Shown piece after piece: positions 27,901 through 36,073 of a DNA stretch of 64,000 nucleotides. Source of the stretch: Apostichopus japonicus (lineage: Eukaryota; Echinodermata; Holothuroidea; Aspidochirotida; Stichopodidae); the NCBI RefSeq assembly GCF_037975245.1, contig NC_092563.1, positions 29,229,960 through 29,293,959 of the forward strand. The letters run 5' to 3'. The notes under the pieces are model-generated. The model did not search any database, was not told the origin of the DNA, and saw nothing but the letters and a program-made list of their open reading frames with translations. Numbering within the stretch: the stretch's first letter is position 1; every line of letters begins with the position of its first letter. Made by a program: the position numbers and the translations under genes.

Positions 27901-30900
27901 TCACCAGGATTCCAGAAAAATTCAAAAGGGGAGGGGGACACCCCTCCCCTTATACCCCTCCCCAGTATGGTGATTAGTGGCATGGACCAGCATTTGCCTT
28001 CTCAAGAGTTGGGAGCTATGCGTACCATATACCAGTATGTGAACGAATACAATATACATGAAGGTGTATGTAGACAGTACAGTGCATAATATAGCCCTAT
28101 ACGAACGTTATACAATTCAGCTGCATATTGCATTAAAAATTTGTTTATTTAGCAACACTAACAGGTTTTCCAATCCGAAATTAAACCCTTTAAAATGTAA
28201 AATGAAACTTAACTTGAATAATTTGCAATATAAACAAAGAAAACATGACTTAAACCATCATAGTTTACGGAAAACCTAGCTCAACATGTTGTAAATCACA
28301 AATCATGTTTGTTTTGTACGTGACAAGAGTCCTGGACACTGATTGGCCAAATTGAGCTACATGTGGAACGTTACTGTAGCTTGATCTAGTTAGCGAAATT
28401 TTTGGTACATACTGTGGATAATACCGAAGGCTAATGCCTTAAGACTACAGTGTAGATCTAGTCTATCATTTATTGTATTTATGTGCCTTGCATTTGCCAT
28501 GATTGATTTGCTTGATTCACTACGGACGGCTAATACACCAACTACTGTTAGTAATACACTAACAGTATGTACTATACTACTGAACATATGTTCTACTACA
28601 CGATACTACATGAAATATAGCCGTACAGTACGACACATCATAGAGATAATTTGATTGGTTGAGATTAAAGTATGTATGGGAAAGGTGTGATTTGCATGCA
28701 TAATCGTTTGGGGGAACAAAATTGTCAATTTTTTGCGAAAAGGTTTATTACCCCTTAATAAGGATTCGCCGAGTAAAACTTCTATCCCAATAATCTCTCT
28801 TTCATCAATCACAAGTTGCTGATATGTAACTGACCATGGAATGCTAAAAATGCCAGATAAATGCAATATGGACCTTTAAGTTAAACTCTCTTGTTAAATT
28901 GTTACTTAAGCTCTCCAATGTACCTACAGCCACCAATTTCTAAAATAGTCCACTAACACAGTTATGTAACATAGACATACCGTCATCATGGTTTTTGTCA
29001 CTTTCCATCCATCACTCTGATCAATGTAACATTCCCACATACTTGGATACAGCTCTGATAGCTAACTATGTGGTGAGAGATGTACAGTAGTTACAACCAC
29101 TTGATCCCTTGTAGTGAGTTTAATATAAAAACTTTAACCCAATACAGAATATCTTGAAAACTTTGTATTATTTCAGCGTTCATTTTGTTAATTTGGTTAC
29201 ATTAAGTAAAAGATGTTTTGAGGGACATTGTCTTGACATAAACCACTAAATACATGTTACCACTAAACAGTAACAGAGTCAACCTCAAATGTAGCTCTGT
29301 TATGAAATGTACAGTAAATGTAAGCACTGGGGGGTAAACCACACCATGAAAGCATTGTGTAGTCAAATAGAAAGTCAAAATACCATGTGATAAAGAACCC
29401 ACAGCAATGTATACCACATTTCTCAATGTTTAAAATTGTTACTTATCAACCTTGTCCACTGCAGTGTTATAAAACATAGCTTTTGACTTATGTGACCATG
29501 CAACTATATGTTCATGTTAGAGTTGTCACCAACCAAATAAGCCTGGACAACTTTAACTAATGAATTTGGTTTTGGACGAACATGCTTAACTGTTATTTGG
29601 CTGAGAACAATTTCAACATTGACTATATAGGTGGCTGTAAGACTTCTCCAAAATAATTACCAATAGGGTCATGTTGGGAGTTGTACCCACCAGAATAGCC
29701 TCTAGAGACAACTTTTACTTTGGACAATGGTGAATTGTTTGTAAATTAGTTAATTATTTGCATTTATAAAAGAAGTGTTTTTTTGGGAATCAACTCTAAC
29801 TTGTGAGTAATGACTCAGAGCTAAGTTGAGAATTCATTCAAAACAACATTAGCATTTGATTTACACTACCACACTATCAAAGCTGAGGTCCATAGCCTAC
29901 TGTAGTCTCCTAGGGACCCGGCCTGAGGTTGTATAGTCATGCATTGCTTTGGCTAAGTACTCACAATTGTGTCCTTTTTACGATGAAAAGAACGACTTCA
30001 AGTACTTTGAGTTCATCTGAACATGAGTAGAATATTTGAGATGGGAATAAGTACCTGGACCCCTAGAGACTGACCAAGCCCAAGCCGTTACTACCTTTCA
30101 GCAATTCATAAAATTCACTAACATTGTTCTTCATTTTCAGTTAAATTTTTATTTGAAGCAATGATAGGGAGCAAAAAAATTATGTGTATTCTTCTGTAAA
30201 TTTGTTTTGTAATATTACCTTCATTCATGATGTCCATATAAGAGTGCTGAAGTGTAAACTTTAATGAAAAGATGATGGAATGCATTTCTTTAATTTTGAC
30301 ATATATCTCTCCGCATTACACGCATGCACGCTTTCCCTTCAACAAAACTTAACCTTCGTACTCTAGGCAGCTCAGAAGCTCAAACCCAGAACCCTCCGGA
30401 ATCGAATTTAATTGAACGGTGCAAACAGAGTTGCAGAGCAACGTTCCACACTTGAAAGTATCAAGCAACATGTGACTGGTTCATTATTACACAACAGACA
30501 TCAACATTTCACAAATAGTGCATGATTAGTATAGATTCTAAGGTTTTTTTCTGACTAATCTAATAACAGCTAGCAATTGGACAAAAATAGGCCTAGTCAA
30601 GTATGTCTAGTGCAATGGGCAGTTACTCGATTCCTGGAGTGGGGCTATATAAATCTACAGTATAATTATTATTATTAATATTGCTGTGCCTTATGAGTGC
30701 TGTGACTTCACATATATGTATCGGATGTGTGGGTTTTTAAAAAAGCTACGATATTAATATTTAAAAAAGCTGTGCTGCCTTGCAGTATAAAATAGTTCAC
30801 TGATGTAACAAACAACTGCAAAAGTGGCAAAACATCACTCACAAAAGATCACATCATTTTGCATATAAACACTTTTAAATCATAAAAAAAATAGCTAAAA

Positions 30901-33900
30901 GGAGAGGGCGACCCTACCCTAAGACCTCGTCCCAGGCTGGCAATTCATTTCCTTAACAAATTGAATCCCAACTAAAGAAAGCCTTCAACAATAATGATGC
31001 AACATTGATCTACCACGTGAAAAGCATCTGGCTATATTTTACACAGTACGAGTTCACCTCCCCCCTCAGTAAAAGTTTGTACAGACATGGATTGTCATGT
31101 TCAAAAACTATCAGCTTCTTATGCCTCATAGTAAATGATGGAATTTGCCAAGTTTGAACCTCCCTTCCTTCATATTGCTTTTCTGTCCCAGTCTGTATCC
31201 TATACAGAATAGTACTTCCCATGAACAGCTTTTGTTTTGCATAAAAATGTTAATCAACCTGATGCATCTCTATGCATCTCTATGGGTCCTTGCTGCCTTG
31301 ATTGCCTTTGTTTAATGAAATCTATTGTCAAAGCAGCCTGTGTACAAAAGAGGTGGTATTGTGTCCTATATTGTTGTTTTCATCTTGGGTACAACAACTG
31401 TACGAAAACTGGGAAATTCTAAGTCCTATTACTTTCAGTGCTTTTATTAACCACCAGTATACTTTATGCACATACTGTTTAACTGGTGCAGACTTTTCCA
31501 AATAAACATACTTGAGCATTATGGTTCCTATAATTGAACAGTATACTGTATGAGATTATACATTTGTGTGAATTAGGGTTATTGCACCTGCACCTACTGT
31601 GAAAATGCAGCAGCTAGAATGGAAAAAAAAAATCATGCAGCAATGCCTTGACTGTAATTAGCCTTTCATAACATAAACAAGATGATTATATTATGACATT
31701 TTGTCACGTTTTCATCACAAACCATGTAAAGATACTGTCTCATGTCTCAGTCTCATGAATACTATCCTTTTGGGTAGTAGGCCTCCTTCTGTAAATTCTT
31801 TGCAGGAAAATCTGCCAAAACTGGCCCATCTTTCATTGTGTAAATATGTTAGTGAATACATTACATATTGTTGCCTAATCAAATGAACATTAACCTAAGT
31901 TCAATTAACTGCTTGATCTAACCAAACACATCAATTGAAGTATTTTCATGTATTTTTAGGGTGTTAACTTTGGCATGAAATTCCAAATATGAACAGCTCA
32001 ATCATGGAGAGACAGTATTGGTAATGCTTGAAACTGCATTGCCTAAAATTGAAACTTGGGGATAAATTGAGGAAGGGGTGTCAGCTGAACTGTTCATTTT
32101 AGGAGATGGGTGGAAGGAACTGTATGTCCAAAAGTATATGTATAGAGGGCATTACATGGAAGGTGAAACTGTTATGGATCATTTACCCAAATTGAAGCTG
32201 GTCTCTGATCTACTTGCCACGAATATGTTAAAGGCATTGAAGACTCCCCCCAAACCGTATGCGGCCATCTGAAAAAGTTAACTCTGTTGCTTGCAATTGA
32301 CGTTTTGTTTGTGTCGCTACAAAATGAAGACAGTAATGAAACGTGATACCTTAATTGTTATCTTAAGCTGGACCTGAGATGTCCATCGCTGTATTGTTTG
32401 TATACTGTGCTGTGGGTATTGACCCCAGCTGTATGTACTGACTGTACACTAGTGTCTAATTACCGACGGTAGCAAGCTGTGTGTGTATTTTCTGGGATCT
32501 ATGGTGGTGTTTAACACTTCTGTTACACCTCATTCGAAACTAGGTCAAATTACCGGCATTAGACGTTTCTTTTTGCGCGAGTCTTCACACCCTTTAACCT
32601 TTACAATTTAGCAAAGATTTAAAATTCAGTATTTGCCAATGGTTCAACACCATCTGGCAACTTTTTTCACTTGTGACCTTAACCCTTTTTTTCCAACAAC
32701 TTTCTTTTGATACAACTACAGGAGCAACTGCAGAATATCCTGCAACCCACACACAGGTCTTTTCGAGAAACGACAATACAATGTTAACTATGTGGGCTTC
32801 CGGTCATGATCTGTGAGATTCAGAGTTGTGAGATATTCTGCAATAAGCACTGTAGAATGCAGGCCACTTGAGAGATGTGTCCTAGCATTCACAGAAGCCC
32901 AGTCGATACTGTTCCCCACTACGCATCCAAGCACCATTACATCCACTCCAGAAGAAAAGTGTTGGGTCATTCTCAAATTCATTCAAATCTTGGACTTAAT
33001 CGACTTCTCCCAAACAACAATGGACAATTGGGTTCGAGGAGAAAATATGATTAGATCAGGTTTATATTGCCTGGGCTTCAGCACATCCAAATGCTAGGAT
33101 AGGTCTTTGGCATGGCTATTTACTCTATGATTGTTCTTGTTTCTTTTCTTACAAGTTAAAATAACTGAGGACTTGCCTTGGCAAAAGTTTGAATGTGGTG
33201 AGATTGTCATTACATGGCCTAGGATTACTTTGCTAGGCAGGCCTATTTCAGGTGAACATATTTCCATTTGGACAGCCTACAATGAGGGTCATCGTATCAG
33301 ACACAATCGCAGGTACACCAGTGAGTCATCTACATCCTTCCAACCCTCAGGCATAATTACCAGGCCTATGCTAATGGCAAATATTATTATTAATTCAACC
33401 TAGCTTAGGAAGTAGGCCTAGTCCACTATTAAGAGTTGCGGCACTATGCCACTTTCTAGTGAACCCCCAAGCCTTTCTAATATTAGGTTCCTTTACTAAG
33501 GGTTTCTTATGATCTGACTAGGGCTTGGACTTGTATGGTTTTAAAGTAAGGGTAGCCTAGTACAAGTAGTAGTACTAGCGAACGAAGAGTAGGGTAGCTT
33601 TAGACCTAGGCTACACGACTAAGTTATGACTAACTACGGTGTACGTGAAATAGATTGGGTGCTATCTATCCCAATACTAATACCGATAGACACAGTGTTA
33701 TGATGTAAATGCAATGATCACCTTTGTAATAAACACGAAGATTGTTTTGTGTTAGAGAAATGAAATTAGCTTTTGATCCTGAATTCCATTGCCTGGGAAG
33801 CGGGGTATCGTCTTCATCTACACATTGGTAAAGCCGCTTTATCCTCGAGGACGTTTCAGAACCAGAATTTGTAGAATTTTTAAAGCTTGTTGATGACGAA

Positions 33901-33920
33901 CTAGCTCCGTGGCTCGCCAT
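1..33920 (-). CDS. RANBP9: RANBP9/RANBP10 orthologue, 5' half (partial, runs off left edge)
   Basis: This gene encodes the N-terminal half of a Ran-binding protein 9/10 homologue, a scaffold subunit of the CTLH (GID-type) E3 ubiquitin ligase that also binds receptors and cytoskeletal partners through its SPRY domain. Four minus-strand exons (33722-33920, 21659-21761, 5615-5673, 989-1162) join in phase to 178 codons plus one base. Residues 1-50 are Ser-rich with basic and acidic patches, followed by family landmarks [17 protein letters not shown] and [12 protein letters not shown]. The SPRY core then reads [59 protein letters not shown] and [10 protein letters not shown]. These blocks occur in the same order in vertebrate RANBP9/10. 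The remaining SPRY, LisH, CTLH and CRA segments must lie left of the window. Introns are 11,960, 15,985 and 4,452 bases. Whether the single invertebrate gene should be called RANBP9 or RANBP10 cannot be decided here. Confidence 0.93.
989..1162 (-). CDS. RANBP9: RANBP9/10 coding exon 4 (SPRY domain)
   Basis: The exon is 174 bases with acceptor CTCCTTGCAG and donor GTAAGT on the minus strand. It encodes [14 protein letters not shown], then [18 protein letters not shown] and [10 protein letters not shown]. The family has Trp where this protein has Ser in the first block (GSDKHSYGY against GWDKHSYGY), a point worth checking in relatives. The next exon, expected to begin with the second half of the SPRY domain, is not visible in 1-988 and lies outside the window. 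Confidence 0.93.
1397..1509 (+). repeat. Direct repeat, upstream copy (pairs with 4232-4342)
   Basis: About 110 bases recur at 4232-4342 with a few substitutions and small gaps. Shared blocks include GATAGCAGAACTAACTAGCC and CATCCTTTGGTACTTCCC, with an ACTAGT-rich middle (ACTAGTACTAGTACTA here). The copies lie in the same orientation about 2.8 kb apart and bracket the THAP pseudogene and an hAT-like element. It may be a dispersed repeat or the scar of a larger insertion; no terminal inverted repeats are evident. Confidence 0.8.
1928..2305 (+). pseudogene. THAP-domain (C2CH zinc finger) pseudogene in RANBP intron
   Basis: The frame from the ATG at 1928 to the TAA at 2303 reads as a THAP domain: [10 protein letters not shown] (first Cys pair, C-x4-C), [16 protein letters not shown], a Pro, then AAHFTEDDW and finally [10 protein letters not shown] followed by a basic patch (PMKKRRRLS). 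THAP domains bind DNA through C2CH zinc coordination and occur in chromatin factors and in P-element-type transposases. Two breaks are visible. A TGA lies at 2108-2110 in the middle of the domain, and the third zinc ligand, expected just before the AAHF block, is Phe (KFFAAHF). The locus lies on the strand opposite to RANBP9/10, inside its intron, and has no transposase body after it. It is probably dead, either a retroposed or a transposon-derived THAP. Confidence 0.75.
2559..3244. mobile_element. hAT-like non-autonomous DNA transposon with 8-base target duplication
   Basis: The left end reads CAGTGGCGGCGGAACCGG, and the right end is its imperfect inverted complement (CCGTTCCGCCGCGCCTG). The flanks are GTGTATGT (2551-2558) and GTGTATGC (3245-3252), an 8-base direct repeat with one mismatch, the size hAT transposases make. 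The 686-base body has G-runs near the left end and C-runs near the right, and no transposase frame. Its block GCTCCGCTTAGATAGT recurs in inverted form in the element at 36660-37052, so the two belong to one family. Confidence 0.82.
4232..4342 (+). repeat. Direct repeat, downstream copy (pairs with 1397-1509)
   Basis: This is the second copy of the repeat described at 1397. Identity is highest over its last 35 bases (CATCCTTTGGTACTTCCC and the following GATATCTAA). The ACTAGT-rich centre is shortened here. Confidence 0.8.
5615..5673 (-). CDS. RANBP9: RANBP9/10 coding exon 3 (SPRY domain)
   Basis: This is a 59-base micro-exon with a TTTCTTTCAG acceptor and a GTAATA donor on the minus strand. 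It encodes [19 protein letters not shown], the SPRY segment that in vertebrates reads into the PGWDKHSYGY block. It carries one base of the preceding Gly codon and one base of the following Gly codon, so phases match on both sides. Confidence 0.92.
7090..7310 (+). repeat. Polypurine tract (about 220 bases, purine-rich plus strand)
   Basis: After a G homopolymer beginning at about 7100, the plus strand is almost only A and G (runs such as GAAAGGAAGCAAGAAGGGAA) until about 7310. The strand asymmetry yields open frames on both strands rich in Gly/Arg/Lys or Pro/Phe/Ser; these are composition artefacts. Confidence 0.8.
8516..8575 (+). repeat. G-rich tract with several long G-runs
   Basis: At least four runs of five or more G lie within 60 bases, separated by short A/C-containing spacers. 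This composition could form a G-quadruplex on the plus strand. It is also a difficult stretch for sequencing, so its length may be inexact. Confidence 0.75.
8865..9090 (+). mobile_element. SINE-like repeat, diverged copy
   Basis: The segment shares its 3' block (CTTCTTCGCGAG, then CCTGCT, AGGAGGATCTAAA, then an ATAC/ACAT tail) with the copies at 19210, 45837 and 56006. About 150 bases upstream lies GGTTTGATTCCCTGG, which resembles a tRNA B box. This supports a tRNA-derived SINE. The middle is more diverged than in the other copies. Confidence 0.6.
9610..9700 (+). repeat. ACATAC/ACATCAC simple repeat
   Basis: Imperfect repeats of CACACATACATCACAT fill about 90 bases. This is ordinary microsatellite-like sequence in an intron. 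Confidence 0.75.
11169..12201 (+). mobile_element. LTR-like block (possible solo LTR)
   Basis: The block is richer in CpG than its surroundings. It has a TATA-type core (GTATAAAAACCCGCC at about 11460) followed by a transcript-leader-like stretch. It could start with TGTTATAATGTGG (11169) or with a second TGTTATAATACACG (11250), and it ends in CCAACGTAACA, so the ends form TGTTA/TAACA. These are LTR features. No matching 5-base target duplication flanks either choice (CCTAA or CACAA against TACTG), and no primer-binding site or internal coding region follows. An ORF of 193 codons lies on the minus strand (11534-12115) and one of 102 codons on the plus strand (11642-11950); neither has a domain I recognise. 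Confidence 0.4.
15701..18725 (+). repeat. 67-base tandem satellite array (about 45 units) in RANBP intron 2
   Basis: The unit begins GGAAGGCAGGTATCATGG and passes through CTTAGACATGGGTTGTCATG, then AAGATTGGTAACGG and TTAATGTGGTT. The period is 67 bases: starts at 15701 and 15768. Units vary at fixed sites: GGCAGGTATC, GGCATATATC, GGCATGTATC or GGCAGACCTC; ATGG or GTGG after that; TTGTC or TTGTT; GGAAGG or GGATGG. Four units carry an extra CAT (TCATCATG, 70 bases), and each of these is followed by a GGATGG unit. The array stops sharply at 18725. Because 67 is not a multiple of 3, any open frames through it are accidental. Confidence 0.97.
18801..18862 (+). repeat. Dispersed repeat fragment (TTTATATAGCGC type)
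   Basis: The segment GTAGATTTATATAGCGCCAC with CTCCAGGAAACGAGTAACTG after it recurs in inverted orientation at 30617-30675. The ATAATAATGTAGATTTATATAGCGC type of end is a widespread retroposon tail in marine invertebrates. Only this piece is recognisable. Confidence 0.65.
19210..19353 (+). mobile_element. SINE-like repeat, 5'-truncated copy
   Basis: The copy runs from TGACAATTGACAATTCATAA through GACTGACTTCGGTCAGCTTG and CTTCTTCGCGAGTTCCTGCT to an ATAC tail. It matches the copies at 45837 and 56006 closely over about 140 bases but lacks their tRNA-like head. The 5' truncation suits target-primed retroposition. Confidence 0.78.
20868..21149 (+). repeat. Tandem duplication of a 141-base unit (two copies)
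   Basis: ACTGAAGACA at 20871 recurs at 21012. The copies share GGTGGTGGGTGGG, CCCAATTTCTCACAGATTCA, ATCAGCCATGCCCCAGAACT and CCACAGCAAACCGCG with few changes. The second copy has one extra GGGT unit and one extra T. No coding potential is visible. Confidence 0.88.
21659..21761 (-). CDS. RANBP9: RANBP9/10 coding exon 2 (start of SPRY domain)
   Basis: The exon begins after a TTTGCAG acceptor and ends before a GTTAGT donor on the minus strand. It is 103 bases (2 + 33 codons + 2). It encodes [18 protein letters not shown] then [16 protein letters not shown], the first SPRY strands. Residues are about 67-101 of the assembled protein. The phase fits exon 1 and exon 3 exactly. Confidence 0.93.
22908..24544. 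mobile_element. Inner hAT-like transposon nested in the outer element
   Basis: The ends are TAGGGTTGGGCGATAT and its complement ATATCGCCCAACCCTA, a near-perfect 16-base terminal inverted repeat. Perfect 8-base target duplications, CTTACAGT, lie at 22900-22907 and 24545-24552. The sub-terminal regions are rich in ATCG/GATAAT (CGCGATATTTCGATAATTAC on the left; ATTATCGCGATAATAATAAT on the right). The 1,637-base interior has only short frames, so it needs a transposase in trans. A CpG-rich palindromic module sits at 23005-23190. Confidence 0.9.
23005..23190. repeat. CpG-rich palindromic module inside the inner hAT-like element
   Basis: It begins with a perfect 20-base palindrome, AGTGTGTTCGCGAACACACT (23005-23024). 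Further short hairpins follow (ACCGGTTTCCCACCGGT-type and GCACGCATTGCGTGC) and then GC-rich direct motifs (GGGGCCCGCCGTAGGGCCC, GGGGTGGAACCCC, GGGGCGAAGGCCCC). The composition differs strongly from the AT-rich element around it. It may be a third nested insertion or a structured part of the element. Confidence 0.7.
27086..27363. mobile_element. Small non-autonomous DNA transposon (278 bases)
   Basis: The ends are CAGGGATGTGCTCA and its exact complement TGAGCACATCCCTG, a 14-base terminal inverted repeat. Flanks CATAGT (27080-27085) and CATACT (27364-27369) form a 6-base direct repeat with one mismatch. The interior has sub-terminal GCC-rich inverted parts (CACCGGGCAG on the left, CCACCCGGCATTC on the right) and no coding frame. 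Confidence 0.78.
27636..28020. mobile_element. Small non-autonomous DNA transposon (385 bases)
   Basis: Left end CAGAGCTCCCAACT and right end AGTTGGGAGCTATG form a 14-base inverted repeat with one mismatch. The flanks are perfect 6-base direct repeats, CGTACC at 27630-27635 and at 28021-28026. There is no coding frame; the right half has a CCCCTCCCC-rich segment. Confidence 0.82.
30617..30675 (-). repeat. Dispersed repeat fragment (inverted copy of 18801-18862)
   Basis: On the minus strand this reads GTAGATTTATATAGCCCCAC, then CTCCAGGAATCGAGTAACTG, matching the fragment at 18801 with few changes. An ATAATTATTATTATTA run abuts it, as expected for this retroposon tail. Confidence 0.65.
32228..32597 (+). 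mobile_element. TTAA-flanked MITE, copy 1
   Basis: The element runs AGGCATTGAAGACTC at the left to GCGAGTCTTCACACCCT at the right, an imperfect terminal inverted repeat. It has TTAA at both junctions (32228-32231 and 32594-32597). The interior shares TGAAACGTGATACC, ACTGACTGTACACTAGTGTC and TTACACCTCATTCGAAACTA with the copies at 36309, 43812 and 44703. No coding frame is present. The TTAA flanks resemble piggyBac-type target sites, but the family assignment is open. Confidence 0.85.
33722..33920 (-). CDS. RANBP9: RANBP9/10 coding exon 1 (start codon exon)
   Basis: The ATG is at 33918-33920 (minus strand), followed by [15 protein letters not shown], a Ser/Thr-rich low-complexity start typical of the family's variable N-terminus. 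The conserved part ends in NNLRVYYK plus one base of the next Gly codon. The splice donor is GTGATC on the minus strand, immediately below 33722. The exon is 199 bases, 66 codons plus 1, which matches the two bases opening exon 2. No other in-frame ATG lies nearby upstream, which supports this start. Confidence 0.92.
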
Positions 33921-34429
33921 TTTCGCGATTTCTGTAATAGGACAAAGCGACTAAGATATGACACGAAGGGGGTACTTAGTTTTGCGCAAGTGTAAAATTC
34001 ATTATCTGCTATATTTGAAGGTACATTTAACTACAAAATATAGTTTTTCATTTTTAAAATAAATATTAATCTTAAATTAATATTATAAAAGGAAATTTAC
34101 AGGATGTTAATCTGTATTTATATTCGTAAAACCCTCCAAATACATGGCCTAAACCAAAGGTAAACCACGGGGTCAATGACCGATATCTACCACTATTGAA
34201 TATTCACATAGAAGTATAACATCAAGGTGCATGATTGGCCAATTAAAGGACAAATATATGCGAACATTGTACGATGAATTTTTCTACAATAAGTATTCTT
34301 TTTAACAGTGAGAAATTCAAAAAGCTTTTCACTGCTCGATCGTAAATATAACAACAAATTTTCGATCCTCTCAATGTTCCCTTACAGAACTACTAGATTC
34401 CAGTGTGAAAAAAATATATGAACAATCTG

Positions 34430-34490
34430 AAAGAGGAAGTACGTTTCCCAGTCTGGGAGGTCAGTGCCATGGCAACCGGGAAATCCCCAT
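34430..34490 (+). other. TSNAXIP1: Possible first (non-coding) exon of TSNAXIP1, end defined by donor
   Basis: A good donor (CCCCAT|GTAAGT) follows a short ATG-led frame MATGKSP. Splicing from here to 35733 or to 35977 soon meets an in-frame stop, so the segment would be 5' untranslated with a small upstream ORF. The transcription start, and so the left limit, is unknown. Confidence 0.35.
34463..34476. promoter_or_regulatory. X-box-like palindrome (possible RFX site)
   Basis: The sequence AGTGCCATGGCAAC has a perfect RFX right half-site (GGCAAC) and a weaker left half (4 of 6 bases of GTTGCC) around a 2-base spacer. RFX factors control many cilia genes, and TSNAXIP1 is cilia- or testis-associated. 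The motif overlaps an ATG within the putative first exon, so it may also be coincidence. Confidence 0.3.
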
Positions 34491-35732
34491 GTAAGTTGCT
34501 GTGTCCGATGAAGTTGTAAACAAAACCAAATTATTTTATGATTTTTTAAGTATTCTGTTTGGAATCGTCTCGTACTTTACACAGGTAATATTTAAGGAAA
34601 GTGTGCCGTTGCGGTTAACCGTTTAGAAGTCCCTTTCACATACTAGATTTAAACCTGAATTGAAATAACAAACTGATTTAGCCTAAGGTATTTTATACGT
34701 ACAGTAGGCTATCGTTAGTTACATAGTCAAGTTAGGATAAACATTTAGTGTGGCACAGTACAGTAGCCTAGGCATACTACAGTACTACTTACTACGCATG
34801 GGTTGTGGAGTAACTTTGCGTATCGCCAACTTCGCGTATAATATCATACATATGTAGCTGCACTGATACTTGATGATAGACACTAGTTGATGTACTCGTA
34901 AGTCAAATTGTAACCACTTTTCCAATCGAAATTTTAATCTACAAAGCCTAACAGAAACAGCCAAAATTGACACTGTGAAATAAGAAAAAATCACGTTGTA
35001 ATTTGAGACAGTTTCGTGTTTTATTCCACCCAGTTATCAGAATTATACAGAAAACTTTGTCGCATGAGCCAAGTTATTTCCTTACTTCGAGCAGTTTGAC
35101 TCCCAACCTGTACAAGTATAGTTCTTTTTTTTCTGGCAGAATCTGGTCATGGATGGAATGAAATCACTGTATAGGCCTAACCGAAAGATGTAACATAACT
35201 GAGCCAAGTAGAGATTGTCATCGTTTAAAATAAAATTAATTCCTTTTTGAGAATTTACTGTATACCATTCATATCTAAGTCCCACTGAGCCTTCACTCTG
35301 GTTCAGTAAAGTATTTAATCTTTTCATACCTGGAGGAGGGTTAAGGTCCACATAACAAAACAATAATTACAAATTTGTGAGCCATTGTGCTCATGCAGAA
35401 GGAAAGAAGGGAAACAATAAAATTAAAATATCCTAGTCTAATGTTAGTAACCTTAGGCCTACATGTTATCTAACGTTGGCTTAACTTAGGCCGTAAACCC
35501 TTCAAAAGAATAAAAGTTTATTGTTCTAGGCAAGGTAAGAGTCTCATAGGCCTAGAGACCAGAGTCAAAATAGTACCACCAATATATGCCACACAGTATT
35601 TATATAGTTAGGCTATAAAAGAGAAGGCAAGAAGAGTAAATGCAAACTGCAGGCCTAGGCAACAGTGGTAATGTTTTAGATTTCAAGACCAATAATATTG
35701 CAAGCTAATTTGAATCAAAGTTTTCACTGCAG

Positions 35733-35766
35733 AAAATGACACTGAAGAGAACAGTGCTTCAAACAG
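35733..35766 (+). other. TSNAXIP1: Probable 5' untranslated micro-exon of TSNAXIP1
   Basis: Thirty-four bases lie between a TTTTCACTGCAG acceptor and a GTAAGTATTTT donor. The segment contains an ATG whose frame (MTLKRTVLQT) continues into the next exon and stops there at TAA, so it would be a short upstream ORF and not the protein start. Confidence 0.5.
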
Positions 35767-35976
35767 GTAAGTATTTTACGACATGCCCATGTTACTAAGA
35801 GAGGGAATTCGCAATTACCTTTAGTAAAGCCAACAGTACCAGTAAAACCATTTACAGTTGGCTAACATTAATCTAACCATATTAGATGTTTTACACTTCC
35901 ACCTTACTGTGATGTCAAAGTTGCAGTGGTGTTTTATAGTAAATGGTTTTTTATTTCTTTTTCTTTCATTTTGTAG

Positions 35977-36073
35977 TGAATGCGCCCTACATCTGTGGAA
36001 ATTAAAACTTTGATATCTTAAAGATGTCCACCAAAGCTATACAAAAACTTCCTCCTATTCCAGCAGGTAGAAG
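35977..36073 (+). CDS. TSNAXIP1: TSNAXIP1 exon with start codon
   Basis: A TTTCTTTCATTTTGTAG acceptor opens the exon, the ATG is at 36024 and the donor is GTATGT. The coding part (50 bases) gives MSTKAIQKLPPIPAGR plus two bases. The 47 bases before the ATG are untranslated and contain an in-frame TAA for the upstream micro-ORF. Position and phase fit the next exon, but the N-terminus of this family is poorly conserved, so the start is less certain than the rest. Confidence 0.75.

Larger units (their letters stand above)
21762..33721. other. RANBP9/10 intron 1 (12 kb)
   Basis: The intron holds nested hAT-like elements (22132-24738), two small elements with inverted termini (27086-27363 and 27636-28020), a dispersed retroposon fragment (30617-30675) and a TTAA MITE (32228-32597). 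The stretches 24753-27079, 28027-30616, 30676-32227 and 32598-33721 show no exon or repeat I can name; open frames there are short and have no recognisable domain. Confidence 0.65.
33921..35976. promoter_or_regulatory. Head-to-head intergenic region between RANBP9/10 and TSNAXIP1
   Basis: The two start-codon exons face away from each other across about 2 kb. No TATA box is obvious at either side. A probable TSNAXIP1 5' exon ends at 34490 (donor GTAAGT), and a 34-base non-coding exon sits at 35733-35766. The sequence between 33921 and 34430 would then carry both promoters. Whether transcription is truly bidirectional from one promoter cannot be seen. Confidence 0.5.

Noticed and set aside
29524-29730. 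Possible weak duplication (TTGTCACCAACCAAATAAGCC against TTGTACCCACCAGAATAGCC)
   Set aside because: Similarity is low and confined to about 50 bases; it could be chance or an old relic.
32813-33403. Two open frames of 90-94 codons upstream of the RANBP start exon
   Set aside because: They show no domain I recognise, no splice context and no relation to each other; they lie in RANBP intron 1 and are within chance length.
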